64,000 nt of DNA. It comes from Clostridiales bacterium oral taxon 876 str. F0540 (GTDB lineage: Bacteria > Bacillota > Clostridia > Clostridiales > Clostridiaceae). Of the stretch, positions 45,881 to 54,846 are shown piece by piece. How positions within the stretch are numbered: the first letter of the stretch is position 1; each line of letters opens with the position of its first letter. The stretch lies in contig KE993464.1 in assembly GCA_000466585.1 (NCBI GenBank), positions 279,885 to 343,884 on the forward strand. Direction: 5' to 3'. The notes beneath the pieces are model-generated. The model was given only the letters and a program-made list of their open reading frames with translations. It searched no databases and had not been told where the DNA came from. The position numbers and the translations under genes were made by a program.

Positions 45881-46828
45881 ATGAAAAAATCTATGAAAAA
45901 AATAATAACTTTATTAATTACAGCAGTAATGATATTTACTTTTGCAGCATGTACAAACAACAGCAAAGAGGATAGTTCAAACAAAGCTAATAAAGAAAGT
46001 TCAACAACAAAGTATCCATATACAGCAAAGGATTCAAAGGGTAAGGAAGTTATTATTGAAAAAGAGCCTAAAAAGATAATATCTGTAGCTCCAAATATTA
46101 CTGAAATAATTTATGCTTTAGGAAAAGGCGATGAACTTGTTGGAAGAACAGATTATTGTGACTATCCAGAGGAAGCAAAAAAGGTTCAGAGCATAGGATC
46201 ATTAACAGATCCAAATGTTGAAAAAATAATTGAACTAAAACCAGACATTGTAATTGCATCTACACACTTTAAAGATGAAGTGGCTAAAAAACTTGAAGGA
46301 CTTGGAATTAAGGTAATTGTTTTATATAATGCTGACAATTTTAACGGAGCTTATGATTCAATAAATACGCTAGGTCAAATAGTAAATGCTCAAGATAAAG
46401 CTAATGAACTTATTTCCTCTATGAAGAAAAAGGCTGAAGCTGTAAAAGAAAAAGTAAAAGGTAAGGAAGCTCCAAAGGTCTATTATGTAGTAGGCTTTGG
46501 CAAAAACGGAGATTACACAGCAACAGGGGATACTTTTATAGCTCAAATGATAGAAATGGCTGGAGGGACTAATATAGCTAAGGATGCTTCAGGATGGAAA
46601 TATAGCCTTGAAAAGTTAATAGAAAAAGATCCTGAATACATAATTATATCCAAAAACTTTGAAATGAAAAATCAATTTATTAATACAGCAGGTTATAAGG
46701 AACTTTCTGCAGTAAAAAATAATAAGGTTATTGAGATAGATGATAATTTATTAAATAGGCAGGGACCAAGACTTTCAGAGGGAGTTGAGGCTCTGGCAAA
46801 GATTCTTCATCCGGATTTATTCAAATAA
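45881..46828 (+). CDS. btuF: Cobalamin-binding lipoprotein of the ABC importer
   Basis: A 315-aa lipoprotein. A signal peptide with lipobox FAAC (Cys about 25) is followed by a hydrophilic Ser/Asn/Lys-rich linker and a cobalamin/siderophore-type binding fold (TDYCDYPEEAKKVQSIGSLTD split motif, then PDIVIAS and the C-terminal GPRLSEGVEALAKILHPD). Membership in the cobalamin operon favours B12/corrinoid over iron. BtuC and BtuD follow at once. Alternative in-frame ATG at 45893. Confidence 0.9.
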   Translation: MKKSMKKIITLLITAVMIFTFAACTNNSKEDSSNKANKESSTTKYPYTAKDSKGKEVIIEKEPKKIISVAPNITEIIYALGKGDELVGRTDYCDYPEEAKKVQSIGSLTDPNVEKIIELKPDIVIASTHFKDEVAKKLEGLGIKVIVLYNADNFNGAYDSINTLGQIVNAQDKANELISSMKKKAEAVKEKVKGKEAPKVYYVVGFGKNGDYTATGDTFIAQMIEMAGGTNIAKDASGWKYSLEKLIEKDPEYIIISKNFEMKNQFINTAGYKELSAVKNNKVIEIDDNLLNRQGPRLSEGVEALAKILHPDLFK

Positions 46829-46838
46829 GGTATAGAAA

Positions 46839-47885
46839 ATGATAAGACTTATAGCAAAGAGAAAAAAGTTGTTATTTATTATTCTTTTAATAGCATATGT
46901 TTTACTGGCAATTACTGCTGTTTCTATGGGAGCTGCCAGTTTAACACCCTATATGGTATTAAAGGTAGTTTTAAAGTCAATGCCTTTTATAGGAAAATAT
47001 ATATCAGGAAGTGTGTCGAGTACACATTTCCTGATAGTTTTTATGGTGCGTATGCCGAGAATAGTTATGGCGAGCATTGTTGGAACAGGGCTTGCTGTAG
47101 TTGGGGCATCCTTTCAGTCAATGTTTAAAAACCCAATGGCAGATCCTTATGTTCTTGGAATATCTTCAGGAGCAGCATTAGGGGCGGCGGCAGCTATAGT
47201 TATAAAAATTCAAAATACAGCTTTTTCATTGAGCATTATTACCATCTCTGCTTTTGCAGGTGCTGCCGTAACTACAATAATTGTGTATTTAATAGCACAG
47301 GATAGAGGGAAAGTCACAACTACAAATCTTTTGCTGGCAGGGAGCGCCGTAAGCTTTTTGATGTCCTCTATGATTTCAATAATAATGGTTTTTAATCAGC
47401 AAGAGGTAAATAAAATAGTATTTTGGATGATGGGAAGCTTTAACGCATCAAGCTGGGAAAATATAAGCATTATAGCTCCAATAGTATTGTTAGGAACAGT
47501 TGTTATTTATTTTTTTAACAGAGATCTTAATTTAATGCTTACAGGTGATGATAATGCACGAAGCTTGGGGATTGAGACTGAGAAAGTAAAAAAAATAATA
47601 ATTGTTGCATCCTCAATGGTAATGGCTGTAAGTGTTGCTTTTTCAGGAATAATAGGGTTCGTTGGTTTTTTGGTGCCTCATATAATTAGAATTATTTTTG
47701 GGCCAGACAATAAGATTCTGATTCCTTTTTCAGCTTTAGGAGGAGCAATATTTTTATTAATGTCAGATACCGCCGCCAGAACCGCTGCAGCGCCGGCAGA
47801 GCTTCCGGTAGGTGCTGTCACTGCGCTGATTGGTGCTCCGTATTTTATTTATTTGCTGATAAAAATGAAAAAGAGGAGTGTATAG
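46839..47885 (+). CDS. btuC: Cobalamin ABC transporter permease
   Basis: A 348-aa FecCD-family permease with about ten helices. Family residues include RMPRIVMASIVGTGLAVVGA, NPMADPYVLGISSGAALGA and GFVGFLVPHIIRIIFGPD (the coupling helix). It pairs with BtuF and BtuD. It starts 10 nt after btuF and ends 2 nt before btuD. Confidence 0.93.
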   Translation: MIRLIAKRKKLLFIILLIAYVLLAITAVSMGAASLTPYMVLKVVLKSMPFIGKYISGSVSSTHFLIVFMVRMPRIVMASIVGTGLAVVGASFQSMFKNPMADPYVLGISSGAALGAAAAIVIKIQNTAFSLSIITISAFAGAAVTTIIVYLIAQDRGKVTTTNLLLAGSAVSFLMSSMISIIMVFNQQEVNKIVFWMMGSFNASSWENISIIAPIVLLGTVVIYFFNRDLNLMLTGDDNARSLGIETEKVKKIIIVASSMVMAVSVAFSGIIGFVGFLVPHIIRIIFGPDNKILIPFSALGGAIFLLMSDTAARTAAAPAELPVGAVTALIGAPYFIYLLIKMKKRSV

Positions 47886-47887
47886 CC

Positions 47888-48667
47888 GTGAAGCAGCACA
47901 CTCAAATAGATATAAAAAAGCTTAATTTTACCTACCGAGAAAAAGAAGTTTTAAAGGATATAACCTTAAGCTTTAGTAAGGGAAGTTTCTACTCAATTAT
48001 TGGTCCTAATGGCTCAGGGAAATCCACACTTATAAAAAATATTTCAAAACTTCTCATGCCAAAGCATAGAAGTATTTTTATAAATAATGAGGATATATGC
48101 AGCCTTAGCAATAAAAGCTTAGCAAAGAAAGAAGCTGTTATACCTCAAAATATATTGATAGATTACGAATTTACTGCTTTTGATATAGTAATGATGGGAA
48201 GAAGTCCTTATAAGAGAAGATTTCAAGATTTTGATACCGGAGATAGAAAAATAGCAGAAAAATATATGAAGCTTACAGACACGTGGCAGCTCAAGGATAA
48301 GCTCATAACTGAGTTAAGTGGCGGAGAGGTTCAAAGAGTGATTGCCGCAAGAGCTTTATGTCAGGAAACTGATATAATTTTATTGGATGAACCAACCTCT
48401 CATCTGGATATACAATACCAAGTAGAATTTTTAAATATATTTAGTAAACTAAAAAGCGATAAAATCATTATTGCAGTTCTCCATGACTTGAATTTAGCAT
48501 CTATTTTTAGTGATGAAATGATTTTAATTAATAAGGGAAGAATCGAAGCAATAGGAGAACCGCCGAAGGTAATAAGCAAAGAAAATATTAATAATGTATA
48601 TAATCTTGCAGTTGAAGTGTTTGAAAATCCAATCAGCAAGTGTCCGTATATAATTCCTGTGGTGTAG
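47888..48667 (+). CDS. btuD: Cobalamin ABC transporter ATPase
   Basis: A 259-aa ABC ATPase: Walker A GPNGSGKST, Q-loop VIPQN, signature LSGGEVQRV, Walker B IILLDEPTSHLD and the H-loop in VLHDLN. It lies after btuC, starting at GTG 47888. It energises corrinoid import from the BtuF/BtuC complex. Confidence 0.94.
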   Translation: MKQHTQIDIKKLNFTYREKEVLKDITLSFSKGSFYSIIGPNGSGKSTLIKNISKLLMPKHRSIFINNEDICSLSNKSLAKKEAVIPQNILIDYEFTAFDIVMMGRSPYKRRFQDFDTGDRKIAEKYMKLTDTWQLKDKLITELSGGEVQRVIAARALCQETDIILLDEPTSHLDIQYQVEFLNIFSKLKSDKIIIAVLHDLNLASIFSDEMILINKGRIEAIGEPPKVISKENINNVYNLAVEVFENPISKCPYIIPVV

Positions 48668-48682
48668 AAAGGGGAAACCATC

Positions 48683-50014
48683 ATGAAGAGCATAATAATA
48701 GCATCTAATTGCAGCGGCGGAGGCAAAAGCACTTTTACTTTAGCTTTAATGAAGGCTTTGATCGACAGAGGTTATGATGTTCAAGGTTTTAAAACAGGTC
48801 CAGATTATATAGATACAGCTTTTCATACACATATATGCAAGAAGGCTTCGAGAAACCTGGATTTGTTTATGATGGGAGAGGATGGAGTAAAAACTTCATT
48901 TTCAAAAGGTCAAGGTGATATAGGGGTAATAGAAGGGGTTATGGGATTATATGATGGACTTGGCTATGACAGTAAATATTCTACTTATCATTTGTCTCAG
49001 GTTTTAAATATTCCTATAATATTAGTAATAACTCCAAAGGCTCAAAGTAATACTATTTGTGCAGAACTCTTAGGCCTTTTAAATTATGAAAATGCTGATA
49101 TAAAGGGTGTAGTGTTAAATAATATAACAGAGGGCTATTATAGGCTTTTGAAAAAGCTTATAGAAAAGAATACACCTCTAAAGGTGTTTGGGTACATTCC
49201 GGCTGATGAAAGAATAGCTATTGGCAGCAGGCATTTAGGATTGATTCAGAGCAGTGAAGTAGAAGACTTGGATAATAAAATAAGAATTTGTTCGAAGCTT
49301 TTGCAGGAGTGTGTTGATATAGAACAAATAATAAATTGTATGAGAGAGACAGAGCATTATAATAATACATTTATTCAAAACAAAGATAGAAAACTTAGAA
49401 TAGCTTATGCCTACGATAAAGCTTTTAGCTTTTATTACAAGGACAATTTAGAGTTATTCGAAGCCGTTGGAGATTTAATTCCTTTTAGCCCTCTTAAGGA
49501 TAAAAAACTTCCTAAAGATGTAGATTTTCTGTATATTGGAGGAGGATATCCAGAGGTTTTTGAAGAAGAGTTAAGTAGTAATATAGAGCTTTTAGCAGAT
49601 ATTAGAGAAAAGCTCCAAAAAGGACTTCCTGCCTATGCGGAATGCGGTGGGATGATGTATTTAACTAAAGGATCAGAGAAAAATAGCTTGGTAGGATTTT
49701 TTGATGGTATTTATAAAATGAGTGACAGACTTGTTAACTTTGGTTATGCAAACCTTAAAGTAGCAGAGAGCAACCATATTTTCAAGAAGGGGTTAAGTAT
49801 AAATTGTCACGAGTTTCATAAAAGCTATGTAAAATTAGGTGAACAAGCTATATACTGTTTAGGTAAGGAGTATTATGAAGAAAAGAAGTGGAGCTGCGGA
49901 TACATAAAAAATAATGTTATTGCAAGCTATGCGCATGTTCATTTTTATGGCAACATGGAGTTCTTTTATAGTTTGATAAATCTAGCATATAAAAGGAAGA
50001 AGGGGAATTTATAA
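48683..50014 (+). CDS. cbiA: Cobyrinic acid a,c-diamide synthase
   Basis: A 443-aa protein. N-terminal SNCSGGGKSTFTLALMKAL (P-loop variant) and a C-terminal amidotransferase with Cys321 in AECGGMMYLT match CbiA/CobB. It amidates cobyrinic acid. Its presence indicates access to cobyrinic acid, i.e. either a full early pathway elsewhere or corrinoid remodelling. It overlaps cobO by one base. Confidence 0.94.
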   Translation: MKSIIIASNCSGGGKSTFTLALMKALIDRGYDVQGFKTGPDYIDTAFHTHICKKASRNLDLFMMGEDGVKTSFSKGQGDIGVIEGVMGLYDGLGYDSKYSTYHLSQVLNIPIILVITPKAQSNTICAELLGLLNYENADIKGVVLNNITEGYYRLLKKLIEKNTPLKVFGYIPADERIAIGSRHLGLIQSSEVEDLDNKIRICSKLLQECVDIEQIINCMRETEHYNNTFIQNKDRKLRIAYAYDKAFSFYYKDNLELFEAVGDLIPFSPLKDKKLPKDVDFLYIGGGYPEVFEEELSSNIELLADIREKLQKGLPAYAECGGMMYLTKGSEKNSLVGFFDGIYKMSDRLVNFGYANLKVAESNHIFKKGLSINCHEFHKSYVKLGEQAIYCLGKEYYEEKKWSCGYIKNNVIASYAHVHFYGNMEFFYSLINLAYKRKKGNL

Positions 50015-50553
50015 TGGATAAGTTAAAAAGAGGATATGTACAAGTATATACGGGAAATGGAAAAGGAAAAACAACAGCTGCAGTTGGTCAAGCTGTAAGA
50101 GCAGCTGGAAATAATTTAAAGGTATATATGCTTCAATTTCTAAAAACTGATCCAACAGGAGAACTTGAAATAGCAAAGCTTATAGGAGATAAATTTCAGA
50201 TTTTTAGATTTGAAAGTAAAAAGGGTTTCTTTTGGACTCTTAACGATGAAGAAAAAGCAATGCTTAAAAAAGAAATTGACACAGCCTATGATTTTGCTGC
50301 TAAAGTAATCAAAAATAACAGTTGTGATGTATTTATATTGGATGAGATTATGGGCGTTTTATCAAATGGGCTTTTAACTGTTGAGCAAGTTATAGCTCTT
50401 ATAGATAACAAACCTGAGAACATGGAGCTCATTTTAACAGGAAGAAATGTTCCTGATCTAATTAGAGATAAAGCAGATTTAGTAACAGAAATGAAAGAAA
50501 TAAAACACTATATGAATAACGGAGTTTATTCGAGAGAAGGAATAGAATACTAA
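50014..50553 (+). CDS. cobO: Corrinoid adenosyltransferase
   Basis: A 179-aa CobA/CobO-type protein with P-loop VYTGNGKGKTTAAVG, and VFILDEIMGVL. It adenosylates Co(I) corrinoids from ATP. It is the last gene of the cobalamin operon and ends just before a bidirectional terminator. Confidence 0.94.
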   Translation: MDKLKRGYVQVYTGNGKGKTTAAVGQAVRAAGNNLKVYMLQFLKTDPTGELEIAKLIGDKFQIFRFESKKGFFWTLNDEEKAMLKKEIDTAYDFAAKVIKNNSCDVFILDEIMGVLSNGLLTVEQVIALIDNKPENMELILTGRNVPDLIRDKADLVTEMKEIKHYMNNGVYSREGIEY

Positions 50554-50563
50554 TATAAATGAT

Positions 50564-50597
50564 AATAAGGGGATGTTTTTAAACACCCCCTTATATT
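50564..50597. terminator. Bidirectional terminator between cobO and the two-P-loop ATPase gene
   Basis: A stem AAGGGGATGTTT / AAACACCCCCTT with T-rich flanks on the plus side (and A-rich flank for the minus side), located between convergent genes. Confidence 0.8.
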
Positions 50598-50608
50598 TTA
50601 AATTATTA

Positions 50609-51709
50609 TTATTTTTCCTTCAGGTACTCTTCTTCATATTTCAGAAGTTTATTGATAATTTTCTCAGTAACCTTATTTATCTTATCAAAATCCATATTAG
50701 GAATAAAATAGGTTTCTAAATGGTCATGAAGTGCTTTAGCAGAAGCTATAGTTTTAAGACCCTTATTAAGAAGCTCGTTGAATGTTTCCATATCAAATTT
50801 TATTTCTTCTCTATTCTTGCTTATGGAATAGGAGTTCAATAGATTATCCATATAGATCTGATTACCTTCAAATTTTGTTTTATTTATCTCATTCGAGGTT
50901 ATCAAAGCGGTGCTTAGTTCAGGAATAAAGATATGCTCAATTCTTTCCGGAATTAAAGGATCATGGAAAAACTGAACATCTAGTCCTCTTTTTAAGGCTT
51001 CTTTGGATATATAATCCAATACGTCTGATTTACCTGTTCCAGGGCCGCCGTTAAGTACATAAACTTTCTCATAGCCGTTTACTATGCCTTCTACAAAAGT
51101 AATAATGCCTGCTGGAGTAAATGCGGTAGCAAAAAGATGTCTTTCTGTTCCATAGCCTCCTACAGGAGTAGTAAAAATCTTATCCTTCAATTCTTCTTTA
51201 AGTTTATTTAATTTAGCAGGATTGAGTGCCTCACTATTGTAGTTACTCCAATCATCATGTACAGCTTTTGCAGCTGCAAAAAATCTATAAGCTCGTTTAA
51301 AAGTTTTTCCTATTTCCTTATTAGTATCTATAATATTCTTTCTGTATTTTTTAAACCCTTCTTCGTTCCAGCAGTCCCCCATATTAAGTATTTCATCTAC
51401 AGCACCCGGATTCACAGGATCAACTACATGTGGTGCGGTTCCATCAAGTATAGCTATATTTAAGCCTTTGATAACAACACCATCTAAGGAATTATTGTCT
51501 GAGGAGCAGTGATGATATTCTATATCGTAACCCTTTTCATTAAAGTATGCTCCTATTTTCTTCATAAGAGAAGATTTGCCTGTACCTGGTCCGCCCTTTA
51601 TACATATAATTCTTCTAGCTTCTTCCTGTCCGAGTATATATCTGTAGAAGGAATAAAATCCCTTAGAGGTATTTCCTCCCGGGAATAGGTCTACTGTTTT
51701 TCCGTTCAT
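50609..51709 (-). CDS. Conserved ATPase with two P-loops (PRK06851-type)
   Basis: A 366-aa cytoplasmic protein of unknown function. Two Walker A motifs, GGPGTGKSS (about 39-47) and GGPGTGKSD (about 221-229), each head a similar half. The two halves also share an AAKAVHDDW / SAKALHDHLE helix, so the protein arose by internal duplication. Clear start ATG with AGGAG upstream on the minus strand. It faces the cobalamin operon and diverges from the SagB-type gene. No function is claimed. Confidence 0.82.
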   Translation of the reverse strand: MNGKTVDLFPGGNTSKGFYSFYRYILGQEEARRIICIKGGPGTGKSSLMKKIGAYFNEKGYDIEYHHCSSDNNSLDGVVIKGLNIAILDGTAPHVVDPVNPGAVDEILNMGDCWNEEGFKKYRKNIIDTNKEIGKTFKRAYRFFAAAKAVHDDWSNYNSEALNPAKLNKLKEELKDKIFTTPVGGYGTERHLFATAFTPAGIITFVEGIVNGYEKVYVLNGGPGTGKSDVLDYISKEALKRGLDVQFFHDPLIPERIEHIFIPELSTALITSNEINKTKFEGNQIYMDNLLNSYSISKNREEIKFDMETFNELLNKGLKTIASAKALHDHLETYFIPNMDFDKINKVTEKIINKLLKYEEEYLKEK

Positions 51710-51793
51710 AAAATCACACTCCTAATTATCAAATCAATATATATTATGAGAAATATTTGTAAAGTGTGCTTTAGAAGTTATTACTTTAAAACC

Positions 51794-51822
51794 TTGAATA
51801 ATTTTTAATAAAATGCTATTAA
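51794..51822 (+). promoter_or_regulatory. Promoter of the SagB-type gene
   Basis: -35 TTGAAT (51794-51799), 17-bp spacer, -10 TATTAA (51817-51822). Confidence 0.5.
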
Positions 51823-51856
51823 TATGTATGACATCAAAACGAAAGAGGGTAATATA

Positions 51857-52615
51857 ATGTACAATGTAAAGTACCAAAGACAATGGTTGAAAGCAAATTT
51901 TAATTTATTAGATATTATAGAAACAGATCAGAAACAAAAACTTCAACAGCCTTCTATACAAAAGGACGTAGAAGATGGTGCTGAAATAATCGAGCTTCCT
52001 GAGGTATCAAGAGATGTAGTTATTAAGAAAGATATATTCGACTGCTTAATGGATAGAAAAAGCAACAGAATTTTTACAGAAGAGGCTTTATCTTTAAAAG
52101 AACTTTCATTTTTGCTTTATATGACTCAAGGAATAAAAAAGGTAGTGGGAAAAGTAAATTTTGCCACTTTTAGAACAGTGCCTTCAGGCGGTGCCAGACA
52201 TCCGTTTGAAACCTACTTAGTTGTTAATAATGTTGAAGGATTAAGAAAAGGTGTGTACAGATATTTAGCTTTAGAGCATAGGCTTGCTTATTTATTTGAT
52301 GAAAATAACTTGGAAGAGAAAACAGAGGATGCTGTTTCGGGTCAGAAATTTGTTGCTGCTGCACCGATTGTATTTATTTGGAGCTGTATTCCATACAGAA
52401 GTGAATGGAGATACAATGTTGCTGCGCATAAGACAATACTTCAAGATTCAGGACACCTTTGTGAAAATTTATATCTGGCCTGTGAAGCAATAGGCTGTGG
52501 AACAGTTGCAATAGGAGATTATAATCAGGATAGTATAGATAAATTTTTGAAATTAGATGGTGAAGATGAATTTGTAATTTACGCTGCTCCTGTGGGAAAG
52601 GTTTCATCTGAATAA
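51857..52615 (+). CDS. SagB-type nitroreductase-fold dehydrogenase
   Basis: A 252-aa flavoprotein of the nitroreductase superfamily, SagB/ThcOx subgroup. Visible are a SxRxF-type entry (RKSNRIFTEEALSLKEL), TVPSGGARHPFETY (FMN phosphate region), and HLCENLYLACEAIGCG. The N-terminal about 50 residues are less conserved. The ATG at 51857 follows AAAGAGGG at 51842-51849; the ATG at 51824 has no such site. It is a stand-alone gene between a promoter and a bidirectional terminator. No azoline-peptide precursor or cyclodehydratase is beside it, so it is likely a metabolic oxidoreductase. Substrate unknown. Confidence 0.85.
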   Translation: MYNVKYQRQWLKANFNLLDIIETDQKQKLQQPSIQKDVEDGAEIIELPEVSRDVVIKKDIFDCLMDRKSNRIFTEEALSLKELSFLLYMTQGIKKVVGKVNFATFRTVPSGGARHPFETYLVVNNVEGLRKGVYRYLALEHRLAYLFDENNLEEKTEDAVSGQKFVAAAPIVFIWSCIPYRSEWRYNVAAHKTILQDSGHLCENLYLACEAIGCGTVAIGDYNQDSIDKFLKLDGEDEFVIYAAPVGKVSSE

Positions 52616-52628
52616 AGCTTATAAAGTA

Positions 52629-52673
52629 AAGGTGAGGTCAAAAAGTAAGCAATTTCTTATTTGACCTCACCTT
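52629..52673. terminator. Bidirectional terminator between SagB-type gene and hydrogenase
   Basis: Perfect 14-bp arms AAGGTGAGGTCAAA (52629-52642) and TTTGACCTCACCTT (52660-52673) between convergent genes. Confidence 0.85.
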
Positions 52674-52708
52674 ATGTAAAAATATTTATATATTTTTATG
52701 TTTTACAT

Positions 52709-54169
52709 TTAATACTTCCTGCTGAAATCAATTTCTTCAAGTTCAAATACCCTTAGTGAATCAGCTACTTGCTTTTCAAGTGCAAGTCTTCCGTATTTAT
52801 CTACTTCAGTTTTGTCCTTTGGGCCGTGGCATAAAGAAGCTGCTCCGCCTATGCATCCACCCTGGCAGGCCATACCTTCAATAAAGTTTGAAGGAAGCTT
52901 ATTGAATTTTAAAAGTTTTAAAGCTTTATCACATTCTTGAAGACCGTCGCAGCTTATAGGCTTAAAATCTGCTTCCAAACCTTTATCCTCTATAATATGC
53001 TTAATCGATTCTGTAAGTCCTCCGCTGCGTGCAAAAATTCTGCCATAAAATGAAGCATTATTTAAGGGACTATCTTCACAATTTTCAATACTTATGTCAT
53101 AAGCATCGAGCATGGCCTGAAGCTCCTCAAAAGTAATTACGAAGTCAGTAATACCCTTGATATCAGGCTCTGAAATTTCAGCTTTCTTTGCTGTACAAGG
53201 ACCGATAAAAACTACCTTAGCAGTTGGGTCAAGATTTTTTATAAGCTTGGATATTGCTATCATCGGAGAAACAGTAGAGGATATATTAGTAACCAGTTCT
53301 GGATAGTTTTTTCTTATATAAGCTACAAAAGCAGGGCAGCAGGAGCTCGTTAAAGACTTCCCTTCACTTATACTATGAGCAAATTCCTTTGTTTCTGAAA
53401 GAGCAACCATATCAGCACCAAGGGCAGCTTCAACTACATCATGAAAGCCAAGTTTTTTTATTCCTGTAATTACTTGACCAATTCTTGCATAAGTAAATTG
53501 GCTGGAAATAGCAGGAGCCATAACTGCATACACGTGAAAGTCCTTTTGAGCTTTGGCTTTTTCAAGTAAATTAACTACAGGAGCTACAAAAGATTTATCC
53601 ATTATTGCTCCAAAAGGACATTGGTATACACAGGCACCACACTGTATACATTTGTCATTATCTATTACAGCTTTTTTATTTTCATCAAAACTAAGAGCCT
53701 TTGCGCTGCAGGCTCGCTTGCAAGGTCTCATTACATCGGAAATAGCATTATAAGGGCATACATTCTTACAGCGGCCGCACTCAATGCACTTTTCGGTATT
53801 TATGTAAGAACGTTTATTTATAATGTGAATTGCACCTACAGGACAAACTTCGGAGCACTTATGAGCAAGGCAGCCTCTGCATGCTTCTGTAACGGTAAAA
53901 CGGTGTATAGGACATTCGTCGCAAGCAACATTTATAACCTCAATTATATTTTTATTTTTTTTATTGCCTCCCATTGCAAGCTTAACTCTTTCATTTATAA
54001 TTTCACGTTCCTTATAAATACAACAGCGCGTTCTTGGTTTAGGGCCTGGAATTATCTTCTTTGCAATACTTTTATATTCTTTTTTTAGCTTTCCTTCTAA
54101 AGTAAGCTTAACTACCTCTTTTAAAACTTCATATTTTATTAGCTGCACATCACTCTCAAAATTTCTCAT
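52709..54169 (-). CDS. [FeFe]-hydrogenase, group B-like, with ferredoxin-type clusters
   Basis: A 486-aa protein. Four Cys groups in residues 97-184 (CRGCLAHKCSEVC, CIECGRCKNVC, CKRAC, CIQCGACVYQC) are 4Fe-4S ferredoxin motifs. The H-cluster domain has TSSCCPAF (Cys277/278), FIGPCTAKK (Cys325) and MACQGGCIGGA (Cys435/439), which are all four H-cluster cysteine ligands. The AF after CCP and the missing small-subunit tail resemble group B (ancestral) hydrogenases rather than group A. The N-terminal CDECPIHR is an added Cys pair. It would oxidise or evolve H2. It lies downstream of a [2Fe-2S] gene on the same strand. Its physiological partner is unknown. Confidence 0.86.
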   Translation of the reverse strand: MRNFESDVQLIKYEVLKEVVKLTLEGKLKKEYKSIAKKIIPGPKPRTRCCIYKEREIINERVKLAMGGNKKNKNIIEVINVACDECPIHRFTVTEACRGCLAHKCSEVCPVGAIHIINKRSYINTEKCIECGRCKNVCPYNAISDVMRPCKRACSAKALSFDENKKAVIDNDKCIQCGACVYQCPFGAIMDKSFVAPVVNLLEKAKAQKDFHVYAVMAPAISSQFTYARIGQVITGIKKLGFHDVVEAALGADMVALSETKEFAHSISEGKSLTSSCCPAFVAYIRKNYPELVTNISSTVSPMIAISKLIKNLDPTAKVVFIGPCTAKKAEISEPDIKGITDFVITFEELQAMLDAYDISIENCEDSPLNNASFYGRIFARSGGLTESIKHIIEDKGLEADFKPISCDGLQECDKALKLLKFNKLPSNFIEGMACQGGCIGGAASLCHGPKDKTEVDKYGRLALEKQVADSLRVFELEEIDFSRKY

Positions 54170-54192
54170 AGTATCACTTCTTCCATATTAGA

Positions 54193-54230
54193 TTTTAGGG
54201 TAAATACAAATTTGTAAGAAGCAAAAACAA
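54193..54230. repeat. Repeat copy 1 upstream of the hydrogenase gene
   Basis: GGGTAAATACAAA (54198-54210) and AAGCAAAAACAA (54219-54230) are separated by 8 nt. The same two blocks recur at 54742-54780, 14 nt apart. This copy lies between the start of the minus-strand hydrogenase and the [2Fe-2S] gene. Confidence 0.5.
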
Positions 54231-54241
54231 ACTTAATTCTA

Positions 54242-54484
54242 TTATAAGTTCTTGATTATATGTTCGTTGAAAAATTCATTGATGTTTTCTTTATTAACTG
54301 AAATAATAGGGCCATCCCCAACCTTTACACACACACCATTTTTACAATCTCCAAGGCAAAAAGAAGCCTTTATTTCTACTTGGCTGTCCAAATTGTTCTC
54401 GGCTATAAGCTTTTGAAGCTCATTAACTATATTATAGGAACCTTTTAGATGACAGCTGCTTCCAATACATACCGTTATTGTCAT
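54242..54484 (-). CDS. Thioredoxin-like [2Fe-2S] ferredoxin
   Basis: An 80-aa protein with CX4C (Cys6, Cys11) and CX3C (Cys43, Cys47), the NuoE/HndA-type [2Fe-2S] pattern. The ATG at 54484 follows a GGGGGGATT site; a longer frame upstream adds only weak residues. It precedes the group B-like hydrogenase on the same strand (72 nt apart), so it is a likely electron-carrier partner for it. Such small proteins usually feed electron-bifurcating hydrogenase complexes; here no NuoF-like partner is next to it. Confidence 0.85.
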   Translation of the reverse strand: MTITVCIGSSCHLKGSYNIVNELQKLIAENNLDSQVEIKASFCLGDCKNGVCVKVGDGPIISVNKENINEFFNEHIIKNL

Positions 54485-54739
54485 AATATGAATCCCCCCA
54501 TTGAATTTAAATAAATAAAAAACTTTACACAAAAAGTATAGCATTACGTAAAAAGCTTATCAAATTATATTTTATACCTAAGTAATATAATAATTCAATA
54601 CAGCTGTAATCGGCCTGGTGCAAAGTTCTTAGCAGTTTTTTCAAAAAACCTTATCTAATAATAGAGGTTAAAAAACTAATAAAACAAAAAAATATAAAGT
54701 TGTTTGAAGGGTATTTTTGGCACTGATATCATTTAGCTA

Positions 54740-54780
54740 TAGGGTAAATACAAAATATTAAATGCTAAAAGCAAAAACAA
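54740..54780. repeat. Repeat copy 2 upstream of the small Cys protein and HydS genes
   Basis: GGGTAAATACAAA (54742-54754) and AAGCAAAAACAA (54769-54780), matching copy 1 exactly in both blocks. It lies about 67 nt upstream of the 54847 gene. The 54545-54846 stretch otherwise contains AT-rich sequence with no recognised gene. Confidence 0.5.
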
Positions 54781-54846
54781 TTTTAGGAAGCTTGAGGATT
54801 AATAATCTTCAAATTCAGAATAAGAAATATAGGAGGGAATAGTAAA

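Noticed and set aside
45712..45975. 87-aa frame spanning the cobT end and btuF start
   Set aside because: Out of frame with two well-supported genes and would cover the btuF ribosome site.
51857..52615. BluB (lower-ligand synthase) for the nitroreductase-fold gene, given the nearby B12 operon
   Set aside because: The sequence has SagB-type features and lies outside the cobalamin operon behind a terminator.
53621..54088. 155-aa plus-strand frame opposite the hydrogenase ferredoxin clusters
   Set aside because: Opposite strand of Cys-rich coding sequence; no ribosome site.
54193..54230. Rex redox-repressor operator upstream of hydrogenase
   Set aside because: No TTGTTAANNNNTTAACAA-like palindrome was seen; the repeated blocks differ.
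54700..54760. Sigma-54 promoter from TTGGCAC at about 54717
   Set aside because: The TGGCAC block is present but the required -12 GC element at the right distance is not.
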